Positions 22,085-33,300 of a stretch of DNA of 64,000 bases are shown piece by piece. The stretch lies in contig OX419761.1 of assembly GCA_948567375.1 (NCBI GenBank), positions 11,224,501 to 11,288,500 on the forward strand, in the 5' to 3' direction. Made by a program: the position numbers and the translations under genes. Numbering within the stretch: position 1 is the stretch's first letter; the number at the start of each line of letters is the position of its first letter. The notes beneath the pieces are model-generated. The model ran no database searches. It had not been told where the DNA came from and worked only from the letters and a program-made list of their open reading frames with translations. The DNA is from Lunularia cruciata. Its lineage: Eukaryota; Streptophyta; Marchantiopsida; Lunulariales; Lunulariaceae.

Positions 22085-22702
22085 TTATAAGAGAAGGACA
22101 AGATTTGACAAGATTGTGGTGTTACTGAGAAAAACGAGAGGAACTGAATGACACGAGCTTAAACTGCAAGGTATACTACTCTTCATTCTGTTAAAGAGTC
22201 TGCAAATTGAATATAGCCTTACTTCGTTACCATGATTACGTTCGTGTCGAGTTGCTAATGTCTTAACACAGGTATTTTTGTCAAGTTCCTCATCCGACGA
22301 AGTATAGCCGAGAGAACCTAGAACTTTACCAAGTTCAGATTGTGAAATTTTGCCGTCCTTATTCACATCTATAAGCTGAAACGCATCTGTAAGTTCTTGG
22401 TGCTCGAGGTTGCGAGCGGTTACACTTGTAGAAGCTTCTTCCACTTCAATGATATTCTCAGCAGGACCCTTCCCTTTACCCGTTGAGTTCTGTCTGGTGA
22501 CAGCACTCGAGCTCGCACTTGTAGGCCTGCCAGGGAAAGCCTTCCTTATCTCGGCAGCAGGAGTAATTTTACAGGAGTTGCTTGCTGGAGATGCAGCTCC
22601 TGATGATAAGCTAGAGGACGATCGTGACGATGAAGATTTCGAGCTTCCCGCTAATGAAGAAGACCGGGATTTCTTTCCACTGGAAAGCTTCGGCACCTTC
22701 AT
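22085..22702 (-). pseudogene. Truncated EF-hand (calmodulin-like) gene
   Basis: From the ATG at 22,702 there is a Ser-rich, low-complexity N-terminus (residues 1-45) and a Lys/Ser-rich linker. One canonical EF-hand loop follows at residues 112-123 (DVNKDGKISQSE), with Ca2+ ligands at positions 1, 3, 5, 9 and 12, and helix-like LGKVLGSLGY after it. Calmodulin-like proteins carry EF-hands in pairs; here similarity ends at about 22,277 (EELDK). The rest of the frame to 22,085 looks non-coding, and no good splice donor or second hand is visible. It is either a 3'-truncated copy or a gene with an exon I could not find. Calcium sensing is the family role. Confidence 0.6.
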
Positions 22703-25140
22703 ATTGAGGAACTTTTGAGGAGGCCTAGGAGCGTAGACAGTATAACCTGAAGCAAGAACGTCCTGAAGGACAAATCAAAAACGCTTACGCGCACGTTCCT
22801 ACGTTCTTTATACGTTGCGATCTGAAAGCAGGAAGGCGTCCCTGATTTTCAACTTAAGCGTTAACTTCACACTGCTTGCTTTCAATAAAGGAGTGCTTGT
22901 ACGCTTCAATTGACGAGACTATGATCCCGTCCTCAGTCAGTCACTTCCCTCAACCACCACCTGTGTTAAGTCTACGCAGGTCGCCAAAGAAATGTCAAAA
23001 GACTTGAGGGTCAAAAAACTTATGCGAAACAGCTCATCTAACCACAGGTAATCAAATTCCAACCTGTCAATGAAAGAAGTACTAACGTATCCAAAATCCA
23101 AACAAGACAAAACAAACAAACACGAACACTAGTAGTGTTGGATTACAGGAAAAGAGTAGGGGCTTCAATTCCGAAAAATAATCCTCGACAGGACACAAAC
23201 AACCCAGATGATAATAAGAAGCTTCAAATCCAGACTGTATAATGCAGTTTATCAAATGAGTTCCATAATAAAGAGTCCGTTTTTTGCTCTATAATTATAA
23301 CATGAGATCCGGTTGAATGAAGAAAATAAAGTCCACAAACCCTTCCAGACCTCCGGTACTGTTTTGTTACGGGAGACTTACTGAACGCAACTCTTCCCTC
23401 AATTCATCCAACTCCCAGTGAATTTTGGAAGTAGGTGCATAATCATGTACGTGCCTAGGAGGATGTTAATTTCTTTCAAGCATATGAACCCGGTCTCAAC
23501 AACTGCATAGTATGCATACTGCACAAACAAGTAAGCGCGGATGCAGGATTTAGATATAACGATCCAGGGATTGTCCGAAAATCTGTACTTTTCTCACACT
23601 GTTCCAATGTCCATCTCGTCCTTTCCACACCACTAGACTTTCACACCAGTTCGCGTAAGTAGACGTGCTCGCATGAGGATGTGAGCAGACCTTTAATCGT
23701 GACAATCTTTAAATAGTACGGCAGGTCAGATATTTTCGCTCATTAGCTCATTAGAGTCCTCCTGATGTTGCAATTCGAACGAAACAAACTCACCTCCGTC
23801 ACAAGATATATACCTTCTGAAGCTGTCAGTACGTGTATAGCAAAACAAAGTGTATCGTGACAGCAAACTCTCCCACGTAACAAAGGCCGTCAGAAGGTAC
23901 TTTCTGACGAGAATATAATAGAATATGCTCCGTTCCACTCCACTGGAAACACGACGAGAACCCTGTTCTCGATTTTGTAGATCTTGGATCTACATGATCA
24001 CTTCTTCATTCGTGTCATAAGAACATTTAGTGGTTTAAATTTCCATTTGCAAGTTAACGATAATAACATCATCATTCATCAAAAAAGCTCGTTTGTTTGC
24101 AGTCAGGTATGACTTGATTGATGGGGCATTCAAAGTTTCGTCGGCTCAACGTAATTATTTCAGAAATGATAGTATCTATGAATCACAAGTAGTGGATATG
24201 GATCGACGAATTCATGAAAAGATCTCCAAAAACAGTTTTATACCGCTGAAAAGTTCTGTAACACTTTATATAGACGTGTAAGACCAGCAACAGATAACTT
24301 TCTTTATTTATCTCTATGCTACTGATAGTTTAACAGGTAATTTGTATTAAAAAATAAAATAAATATAGAGCATTGTGTATGTTTTGTCAATCATTGACAA
24401 TTTCTAGTCTTGTTTTAGCTAGCTGTAAGTAGAGGTTGCAAGCAGTGTAAGGTCATGTGTTTTTCAAATCAGGGTTTTGCATTGAAACAACATTTACCTG
24501 TACGTTTGATTCCATTTGCAGGTGGGTGGTACCTGGGCTCATCAAGTGTCCGGAACTGAATATGAATACTGTTACTCTGCGAGATCATACTCAAAGTATC
24601 ACAAGCCCACTACTAGAAAGTAAACTGTGATCAAATGAACCTGCTAAACATATGATCGTGTAAGTTTCTAGTGTTTTTATCAACTCTTTCTGCCTAATAC
24701 TATATTTGCAGAACTATATGACTAAGCCTTGAGTAGCTTACGAACATTTGTTGTATTGCTATACTGCTCTAGGCCCCATTTAAATTGATTAGCTCCCTGC
24801 AACACAGGCTGAACCTTTTTCTTTTGTCGTCGTTGGTCATTGAAAGATTTAGATGATCGGTAAACGACTGTAGTTGTTGCTGGTCAGATAGCATGTAAAG
24901 GATCAAGGCTTCATCATGGATGACAGGAAAGGAAGTGGTGTCCTTTAGAGACATCATGACGAAAATTTGCCCTCTGCTTTTCACTTCAGTTGCATCCTCA
25001 GTCCTTGATAGAAAAGAACTAGCGTGAAAGTACTAGCATTCCACGAATCTCCTTAGAAACTAGAGCCAATTTTCTACCTATTGCGGATACAATCATCAAA
25101 TTTGAGGGTCTGAAAGAAAAAGAAAGCATACCAACTGCTT
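22703..25140. other. Intergenic sequence
   Basis: I see no supportable gene on either strand. Open frames are short and lack recognisable motifs. It contains the upstream region of the EF-hand gene. Confidence 0.5.
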
Positions 25141-25141
25141 T

Positions 25142-25291
25142 CAAAAGTCATCGATAGATGCTCTGAAGAATCTGCAACATGTCCGGCGGCGATCTCTGGA
25201 AAGCATAATTTCTGGAGACCAAGTCAGCTTTATGGCAAGATTCGAAAAAGAGCTTAGGCTGCTGCAACTGCAGTTGACTTATGGTACATGA
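25142..25291 (+). CDS. Possible terminal exon or gene fragment, unrecognised
   Basis: A 50-codon stretch ending in TGA has coding-like composition: IDALKNLQHVRRRSLESI, then FMARFEKELRLLQLQL, an amphipathic Leu/Glu/Lys-rich end. A possible acceptor (CTTTCAAAAG) precedes it. I do not recognise the family and found no convincing upstream exon, so it may be a chance frame or a fragment. Confidence 0.2.
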   Translation, partial: QKSSIDALKNLQHVRRRSLESIISGDQVSFMARFEKELRLLQLQLTYGT

Positions 25292-27240
25292 GTGACAGGC
25301 TCAAAACGTATGTTCTTCAGATTGTGGACCCAGATTGGTTCGCATTTTGCCTGATCTCCTCATGCTAGTCTCCTGGGCAAGCTGACTTTGAATCACGTCT
25401 GTTTTTGTCACTTTGGCGACGAGCTCCCACTCCGAAAATCGGTTCCTCCAGATCCATGTTGCATGCGTAGCGATAGTCTAGTGGACTCCTGAATAAGTGC
25501 AGCGGCCACCAATTTCCCTGACCAGCACTCCAGCTAGAGAAAAAGAGATATGCACAGTACGAAACCTTCTTCAACGCGTTAAAATCTAAACCGGGTAGAG
25601 TCGTATCGTCAATCTAGTCTTGTAGATTGTTCAGAATAATGGAGATACTTCGGTTGACACAAGGTCCCAATCATGTAATTCGGAATCGATATTCGGGTAT
25701 TTTACCATTGATGGTTGACTACAAATTCACCAATCGAGTCCGTAACAAAGCAGCGTAATTTCAGGATGGTGGTTTGACTGACAAGATAAAAACATGGTAA
25801 ATGTGGGAATTCCACGACCTTTCTGAGCTGTCTGTCATCTGAATGGATCTCAAGCACTAGACACGAACCGCAGACAATGAAACAGCGTAATAACTGTACT
25901 TGCTCATATCAATGGGTCCTGTATATGAAACTAGCTTGACAAGAACAAAAAATTTATAGCTCAGCGTCCAGGACCATTAGAGAAAACGAACACCCTGCAA
26001 CTTAGAATTCGACAGATCATGAAATTGCGAGGAAAACAGTTGACTTTATTTGGGATGTTAGCGTGCATTTGTTTCAGACTAAGGGTTGCGGAGAGCAACC
26101 AAATCTCTGCAACTTCTTAGCGTGCTAGGCAATAATGCAGTTGATAATAAGACTCGTAAGACAAGAAACATGAAAGTATCATGAATCCCTTCGTACTTCC
26201 CATCAGACATTTCAACAGCATGGTCTCGCGTATTCGGAGGCTCGATTTGAAGAGTTTTACCTACTAAGCAAGTGTTGATGAATCACAAGTACCTACATCC
26301 CTTCCTCCTTGGACAGTAAGAGACTTGGACATACATAAGTTCACATCAGATATTAGATCTGATCTGAATAACCAAAGCAACACCGGTGCCCACGGTGTGA
26401 TACATAAGCTTCAAGAATGCGCGATAATTAAACGTATACCTGTTTGGTATATGTTGAATGCTCGCGGTGGTATAATTACCTAGGTAGGTTACCTTGTAAA
26501 GTCGAACTCTGTTCTTGATGTGAATCAGGCACGAGCATCTCTAATGTCAGAGATAACCCTCACAGGTCACTACTAAGAGATAATCAAGACCTGAAGCTCG
26601 TGGTAGTGGACAACAACTGATCCAAAAGTACTGGAAATAACGTGCAATAGAGCTAGCATAAATCAAGCTGCCTAGCACCAGATAAGTATTTCAGTTCCAT
26701 GAACAGAAAGCAAGACAAGCTTGTTGTGCAAATTCTCGTCATGCTAGTTTGAGCTTTTTCTGCCGAGGACGAAACGATGTGTGATTCCGAGGATATTCAA
26801 GGTCTTACAAGCTTAAGACATTTATACCTAAAAACGACCTTGAACTTCTATACTCGTGGCCAGCAGATGCTCTAGTTTATTCAACTAAGTGGCTCACCTG
26901 GGTCCGTAAAACTCGACCAGAACCTTATGACAGTCAGGGTTACTGTCGCCGTTTACCGGGACTTCCAGCGTTCTATGGTGAAAAGGGTCCGGACTAGGTG
27001 CTGGTGGAGAAGTAACTGAACTAAACTCTGCAGAAATTTTGGTCATACAAGGCCTGATGGTTAGAACTGACATAGTGACCAGCTACCATAGACTTGGACA
27101 ACTGATGGGCAAAATCGATGACACCGACCATTCCTTCATCCCCATCTCTAACTCCTAAAGCCGTTCAACATAAACTCAATGGCAGCGAGAAGGAGCTCTG
27201 ATGCTCTGTAGATTGTACGTAACTTATCGACCTTTCCTAG
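25292..27240. other. Intergenic sequence and 3' flank of RMI1 homologue
   Basis: I see no supportable gene. The part just below 27,241 should hold the 3' UTR of the RMI1 homologue. Confidence 0.5.
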
Positions 27241-30200
27241 TTAGGGTGTCAAGAGATCAATTGTCTCCTTGCTCCCTGCTGAAACCTGATCGGCAGCTGA
27301 CCGCTGCAATCGTCCAAGAAGAGATTTTGCGTCTACTGGTTTGACTCCCTCAACAATGTTTACAATTATTGGTACGGTTGAGGAGTCCCTAAACTCAAGA
27401 TCCATGTAACCCTGCCAATTCGAGTGTTACAGAATAGAAGTTAGTGGAAGCAACTCATGTAGTACACTTCAGATTTAGACAGGAATAGCAGCAAAAAAGA
27501 GCATCAATTGTTCTGAGTTGTCCAAGTATAACATTCAACAACATATCGGCGTAATTGTTGAATGAAGATAATTGAGAAGAAAAAATTAGAACCATACCTC
27601 AAATCTTTCTAGGAATTTCTGGAATTGAATCATTTTCTCCAGCATTTCCTGATGTGTGTCAGGATTTGCAAGTTTGGAGCTCACTTCCATAGGAGCATGG
27701 CCTACAAGATCTTGGACAACCTGATTAAACCAAGAAAGAAGCTCAATGAAAGAAACTTATCCCAGCTACATGTTGAAAACCTATACATAATTACTCAACT
27801 TCGATGTGAATGGGCTTCACAATACGCTGAGACTAGAATGTGGACTACCTGATGCGCAACAAAACACTCTGTGATAAGTGTTCCATCCTCAATATGGACA
27901 AGAAGCTGAAACTCATCACATCCCTTGTATTGAAATTTACCCACTCCTGCGATAACACACTGTTAACGTCCTGTTAGACTAACTCAGTTTGCAACTTTCT
28001 AAGTTATCAATCTGGAAGAAGAAAGATTCTACTCGCACCAGCAACATCACTTGTACTCTTTCGAACCAATCTTCAAACCAGGCCTTCGCTACGCAAAACC
28101 GTATAACCAAACGAACAGAATATAAGTAGGTTTTGCGGCTTTCTGGAAGACAATAGGTCACATGTTCTTGTCTAGATAAGCAACTTCTAGCCACTCGAAC
28201 ACATGTTGAAAGAACTTCAAAAACTGCCATTCACCTCACTTTCCAGATGGCACCAATAATGCTTTGTTCAGCTTCTCTTCGCGCGCAAATGACATAACTG
28301 GGTTACACGCACTAAGTGTTAAGGGCAGGGAAGCACCTTCACTCTTCCACGAGCTTGGACATGCTGTCCTATCAGCGATTTTCTCCTGTCATCCAAGGTG
28401 GCCAAGTAGGTGAATGGAGTGTTCTCCACATCTGAAATTGTACTTCTGCCCACAGGAGTCCCTGGTTCACTTTCTTGGGATTCAAGTATTTCCACCGGTC
28501 TCTCCAGCTCTGCACCTGTATACACAATCAGATATGACCATTGAAGGCATGTGAGTGTGCATGGTTACATATATAGAGCACATAATTCATTACATTCTAC
28601 CACTCAAAACGACCAAAAACAAACATACCAGTTGACTCAAGCGGGAGGTCGGACTGTTGATTCGAATGAATATTTGTCTGGAAGGAGACATTTGCTTGTG
28701 TGGATCGGCGAGATCGCAAGGACAGCTTGCCAAAGGTTGGACTAAGTACAGGTGCTCCGGGGCTTTGTGATGGTATTATAGGAGGAGTAGATAATTCGAC
28801 AATATGCGAAACTGGAAACCTCATCGGCTCTGAGACAGGAAGGTGCTGAAGAACGTGGCTTTGGTTTGTTGGTTGCGCGTATTGTAGATGGCCAGAATCC
28901 ATGTGAATAGAAGTTCTGCTTGACTCTGCATCATAATCTTGATGCAAGGGCTGCACAGTTTCAACTCTTAAAGCTTGATGTGTCACAAAACCCGTGTCCG
29001 GCTGCCGACTTGATCCTGCTGCAACCCCTTGAGGTACATGCTGGTGGTGCTCTTCGCACTCAGCTTCTACTTTTGCGGTTTGAGGTGTACTAGAGGCCAT
29101 ACCTGACTGCCTACTTGCCTCTAGATCACAGGATCGCTGCAAAGGCTGATGCTGATGCTGTTGCACTATATCCGTTCTTCTAGATTGGTATGTCGTAGAG
29201 ACTGGGACTGATTCTCTACTTGGTTGTGCTCTTTGCGCAGGCTGCAAGGATGGACGTTGAGCTGCCGATCTTTCAACTTCTAAACTCTCTGCGGGGTGAA
29301 CTGTTGGTGCGACCCGGGCTGGGCGTCTCCTCATATCCGCAACCTGTTCTTCCCAGACAGGCTGACGCTGCCCTCTTTGCTGCAGACCTTCTGCCCTAAC
29401 AGAAGCGGTTGTACCAGGTGTGGGCATTCCTGTTGAGTGTCCACCTCCTGAGAAGAGTGACCTCTTATCAAAAAAGTTACTCGACTCAAGCACTATACTC
29501 AACAAGCAACAACATTTCGTTATCCAAAGGATGAAGAAAGCTATGTCAGTAGTAGGAGTGCAGACAATGCAAACTGCGTCAAGATCTCAGTGTGACTACC
29601 TGGAGGAGGAACCACAGACTGCTGAGAAGGATCATTCCGCCAAGCTGCAAGAGTCGCTCTTTGAATCAATGGTAGATCCCAGGCACCTTGAGATACACTG
29701 GTCGACAGCAGGATATAAAATTAATTTTTGAATAGCCGAAGAAATAACGATCGGGCAGCCTCACAAGAAAGAATCAAGGCATCAGTCATGCCTTCCATTT
29801 CAAAGTTAGAAGTCCAAATTTACCGTCTTCCACGAGGTGGCTTATTTATAAATTCAACCGCTCTTAGCCTGGCGGCTTCCAAATGATCTACAACGCCACC
29901 CAAAATCTCGAAGATTTCAGGGACAAGCATAAGAAGTCCTCGCCGTATGCAAACATCTTTCACGGAAATCTGCATAGTCAAGGCCTTGATGTGTAAGTAT
30001 GCACCGCCATGGGCGGATAGCACAAACTACTACCATAGGGTCATCAAGTAAGAACCGCAGCATATTTTCCAGCAATTTGACAACAGAACCGAATCAAGTA
30101 CAAAAATGATGCTGACAAGGTCATTACCAGTTCTTATCAATAGTCAAGATTTGTTAATGATGTTACCTTGAACCCAGCTGGAGAGAGCACTTGCAGGGAT

Positions 30201-31205
30201 CTAATTGGTCGGTATTCCATGCCAAAAACACGCTGAGCACCATCGGTCATTGAAAGCTTCAATGTCCTGCCAGGACCTGCTGCTTTATCGTGATATCGAT
30301 CTTTTAAAGGGTTACTAATGTCAATTATCTCATCGACCTGAAAAACTACCAGCGAAATAAATTTAGAGAAATACAGCCTACAAAGAAAGCAAACGGTATA
30401 TGCAAACCCTCAAATCAATTGACAGCTGCCACACTGACTGCACCCTTGGCAAAAGAAAAGAACCAAACGAACAGCCAACATAGTAAGCGGGCAGAGAATA
30501 GGTTCAGAAAAGAGAGTTCAAAAGTCAGCTTACCTGTAGAACAAAAGGGCCTGGGAGCTCTGTAGCATGTAGAGTGTGGATTAATGGAGGAAGTAATGCG
30601 GCACCGGCCACGTTGAAGTCGGCCACCAAAAACTGTTCAAAACAGAGCTCAGCTTTCCTCGCGATTGTCATTTGAGCAAACCCTGGTAGAGAGGCTGACA
30701 GCTGATTCAGGCACGATAATAGCCATTCAGTACGAGGTTTCACTCCCCTACCATGTAGAATATCTACAACTGATTGCCTGTAAGAAGCACAGAGCAATTT
30801 TAGTGGTGCAGCACAGATAAGAGGATAGAGGATGATATCCTAGAGTTAAGAAATAGGACATTATGTATGCTCTAGCCCTTCATCTAGGAAGCGGAGGCAT
30901 GACACAAATCTTTTGGCATGACTCCCAAACGGTTGCAAAGATCTTCAAAAGGAATCCATCTTCTGACTTCTCAAACGATTACACCTCACTTGCTTCAATC
31001 TTGGATCGAGTTGATTAACTGACCATACTCCAGGCATCCCCTGTGGAGGAAGTGGAACAGATGGCTCAAACGAATTGTCCTCGTCATCAGAGAGCAGAAT
31101 GTGCTGAGAACGGCTGGCAGCAGAGGCATCTCCATTTAACATACGCACATCTTCGTCGTCAGATTCGGAGTCGACGCGAAGTGCTCGACGACCTCGAGAT
31201 GCCAT
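27241..31205 (-). CDS. RMI1: RMI1 homologue (RecQ-mediated genome instability protein 1)
   Basis: RMI1 is the OB-fold partner of topoisomerase III-alpha and a RecQ helicase in the nuclear complex that dissolves double Holliday junctions and limits crossing over. Exons placed by splice sites and reading phase are 31,205-30,985; 30,777-30,534; 30,337-30,167; 29,969-29,824; 29,697-29,600; 29,492-28,629; 28,515-28,337; 27,946-27,849; 27,720-27,598; and 27,411-27,241 (TAA). The phases leave exactly 1 base (mod 3) for one missing micro-exon between 28,336 and 27,947. Motifs are ELCFEQFLVADFN, LPGPFVLQV, LKLSMTDGAQRVFGMEYRPI, RRGLLMLVPE and NKPPRGRR (N-terminal OB region). A long Gln/Ser-rich linker follows, then a C-terminal OB region (FTYLATL, FQLLVHIEDGTLITE). 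The total is about 772 codons, somewhat longer than I recall for Arabidopsis. Confidence 0.92.
28629..29492 (-). other. Large linker exon of RMI1 homologue
   Basis: This single 864-bp exon encodes about 288 residues rich in Gln, Ser, Arg and Pro, with QQHQHQ-type runs and no folded-domain motif. It separates the N-terminal and C-terminal OB regions. The acceptor is GAGTATAG|TG and the donor is AACTG|GTATGT, both consistent with the neighbouring phases. Confidence 0.8.
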
Positions 31206-33229
31206 AGATCAACTAATTTCGATTTAACCATTTAAGATGAGTCGTATCATATCAGTATAAGGACATAGTGTCCTACACCGTGAACATCTGCATAAAATTG
31301 GAAACGCTTCCAAATTAGGAAAAGCCAGCTTTCATGCTAGAAATGTTTCTAAAGACCAGCTCTCCGATCAGGGATGTGGGAATCCTACACAATGATGTCT
31401 AGGTCCAAATGTTCAGTAGTACGGAAGTAGATCAAAGCAACCCTACGCCGTTTCTAAACTATCCTCATAATGGTACTTGCAGGCAAGCTAGTAAGGTGTA
31501 TCGAAATATATGTGGCTCAAAAGGAGAAACTAATGTGCAATCGAACCCGTCTCTTAAGACAAACTTTTTGCTAATCAGTACTCATAATTCCACTTCGAAC
31601 GTAAACTTGACAAAGTAGGAGAGAGATGAATGCGTCAAAAAGAGAAAGCAAATAATAGCAGCCGCTTATAAAAATCAAATCAGAGATTCAGAAGGATACT
31701 CCCAAATTCCGTCGCATGAACGGTTATCCCGGGAGGTGCAACGATAACAGGTTCAGGGCTTAAATGGTAGTCCAAGATAAGTACATCGGCTAACGAGGAG
31801 GAGAAAATGCGGTACTGGACCCCAGATAAACTGTAACTGTTCCAAACTCAGATTTTAGTTCCTTACCCGATTTGTAGGAGACTCGACGAGAACAACTTCG
31901 AGCTGCCAAGTCAAATAAATCAAGAAGTGATTTCCCAAATGATGCCTCTTCTGCGTCTCCCTCAGCTCCATTGCTTTCAATCGCAATTCTTGCCTTCCAA
32001 CGTAAGTAGCAACCTGACTTCCTCCCTCCAAATACTTGATGTTTCCTCACAGACCAATCAGCTTAGCGTTTGAATAACACGTTCGTCGGATAGTGCTGAT
32101 GGAAGAGACGATCAATTATGCCCGTAACACCTTTCCCATTTTCTCCTTTTCATCAAGACAGCTATCGGAGCTCCTTATCAACGCACTTTTTGAGCCCCAC
32201 ATGTATCAAAATCTTCCGAAAGCCTGTGCGCACTATTAGAGCTAGTCTTCCCGACTCAAACCCTTACTTCCTCAAGGAGCTACTCTCTGCTGCCACCTGA
32301 TAATGGAACTACTTCCAAGCTTTATTATTTCATCAATCTCCTCCTCTTCGCCTCCATCAGAAACACATTCTACCGGAAGTACTTTTCACCATTCTTCCTC
32401 CGTCATGATTCTACTCCAACTTTCTGTTTAAACATCAATGCCAAAATTCCACTTTACAAAACACGCTGAGATGCTTAACAATTTCAAGTCACCGAATTAC
32501 AATCACCTGTTACCTGTACACCTGCGCAGAGTAAATCCGCAAATCCACACAAAACAATGCACGGGTCTCCCTTTCGAGCGGCTCGTACAAGAAATATCCT
32601 CATTCAATCGAAGCGACAAGTAAAATTTGTGCATCGCAGCCAACGCAAATCGACAGAGCAAGTCTCACAAAAATCTATACCTCACACATGAGCAGAAGTC
32701 CTTGTCGGCATGTACTGGTAGATTGCAAAATCTCTGAAACCATCTTGTGACATTTCTGAGACCCTGCACTGCAGTATCGAGTTTCCAGAGTGCAGACAGA
32801 ACGAAATTCAAATCCCGACGTTCCCGACCACGTCCGAGTCCTCGTCACCGCGTACACCCAGAACTGAAATAATGTGGTAACCATGGTCGACTACACACGA
32901 CCACAGTACGTGTTGAATAATGCCGTGCCGCAGTGTACAGGCAAGTTCGCTAATCTTTTCAGGAGGTCGCTTCCAAATATTTGTGGTTTTATTCATTTCG
33001 TTTGAAATATTGCGAGGTTCCGTTCATTAATTTAAGGTTTGCGCGAATATCGTGTCCAATTTTCTATTATGCTTTTCAGTCTCTAAGTCACCAACAATTT
33101 CCAGTTTTCGCTTTAAGAAGTTCTCAAATTCTAACACCACTTGGATGGGGCATATTAAGTGGTGTTTAGCAGAGAAGGTGAATACCTCTAACCCTAAACC
33201 CACAATAGAGACCTCGAGAAAAAAGCGAC
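31206..33229. other. Upstream region of RMI1 homologue
   Basis: It contains the promoter and 5' UTR of the RMI1 homologue. A minus-strand open frame at 31,790-32,050 (86 codons, starting MRKHQVFGGRKSG) and a plus-strand frame at 32,118-32,300 are present. Neither resembles a family I know and I do not call them genes. Confidence 0.45.
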
Positions 33230-33300
33230 CACATATAGAATTTTTTTAGAAAAAGCGACCGCGTAGAGAACACGAAGAATGGGAAGACCCCATCAAACCG
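33230..33300 (-). repeat. Dispersed 3'-end repeat, short inverted copy
   Basis: It reads GAAAAAGCGACCGCGTAGAG, then AAGAATGGGAAGACCCCATC and AAACCGTACACGAG. This is the inverse of the terminal blocks at 20,540-20,615 and close to 51,615-51,680. A second partial 'aaaaagcgaccacatatag' end lies just before it at 33,221. Confidence 0.7.

Noticed and set aside
28719-29505. Separate gene for the 302-codon minus-strand frame
   Set aside because: Splice sites and phases place it as the large linker exon of the RMI1 homologue.
31790-32050. 86-codon minus-strand frame upstream of RMI1
   Set aside because: No recognisable motif and no link by phase to the first RMI1 exon, which has its own ATG. Probably upstream or 5' UTR sequence.
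32118-32300. 60-codon plus-strand frame that could be a divergent gene sharing a promoter with RMI1
   Set aside because: Short, with no family resemblance and no supporting splice or downstream exon.
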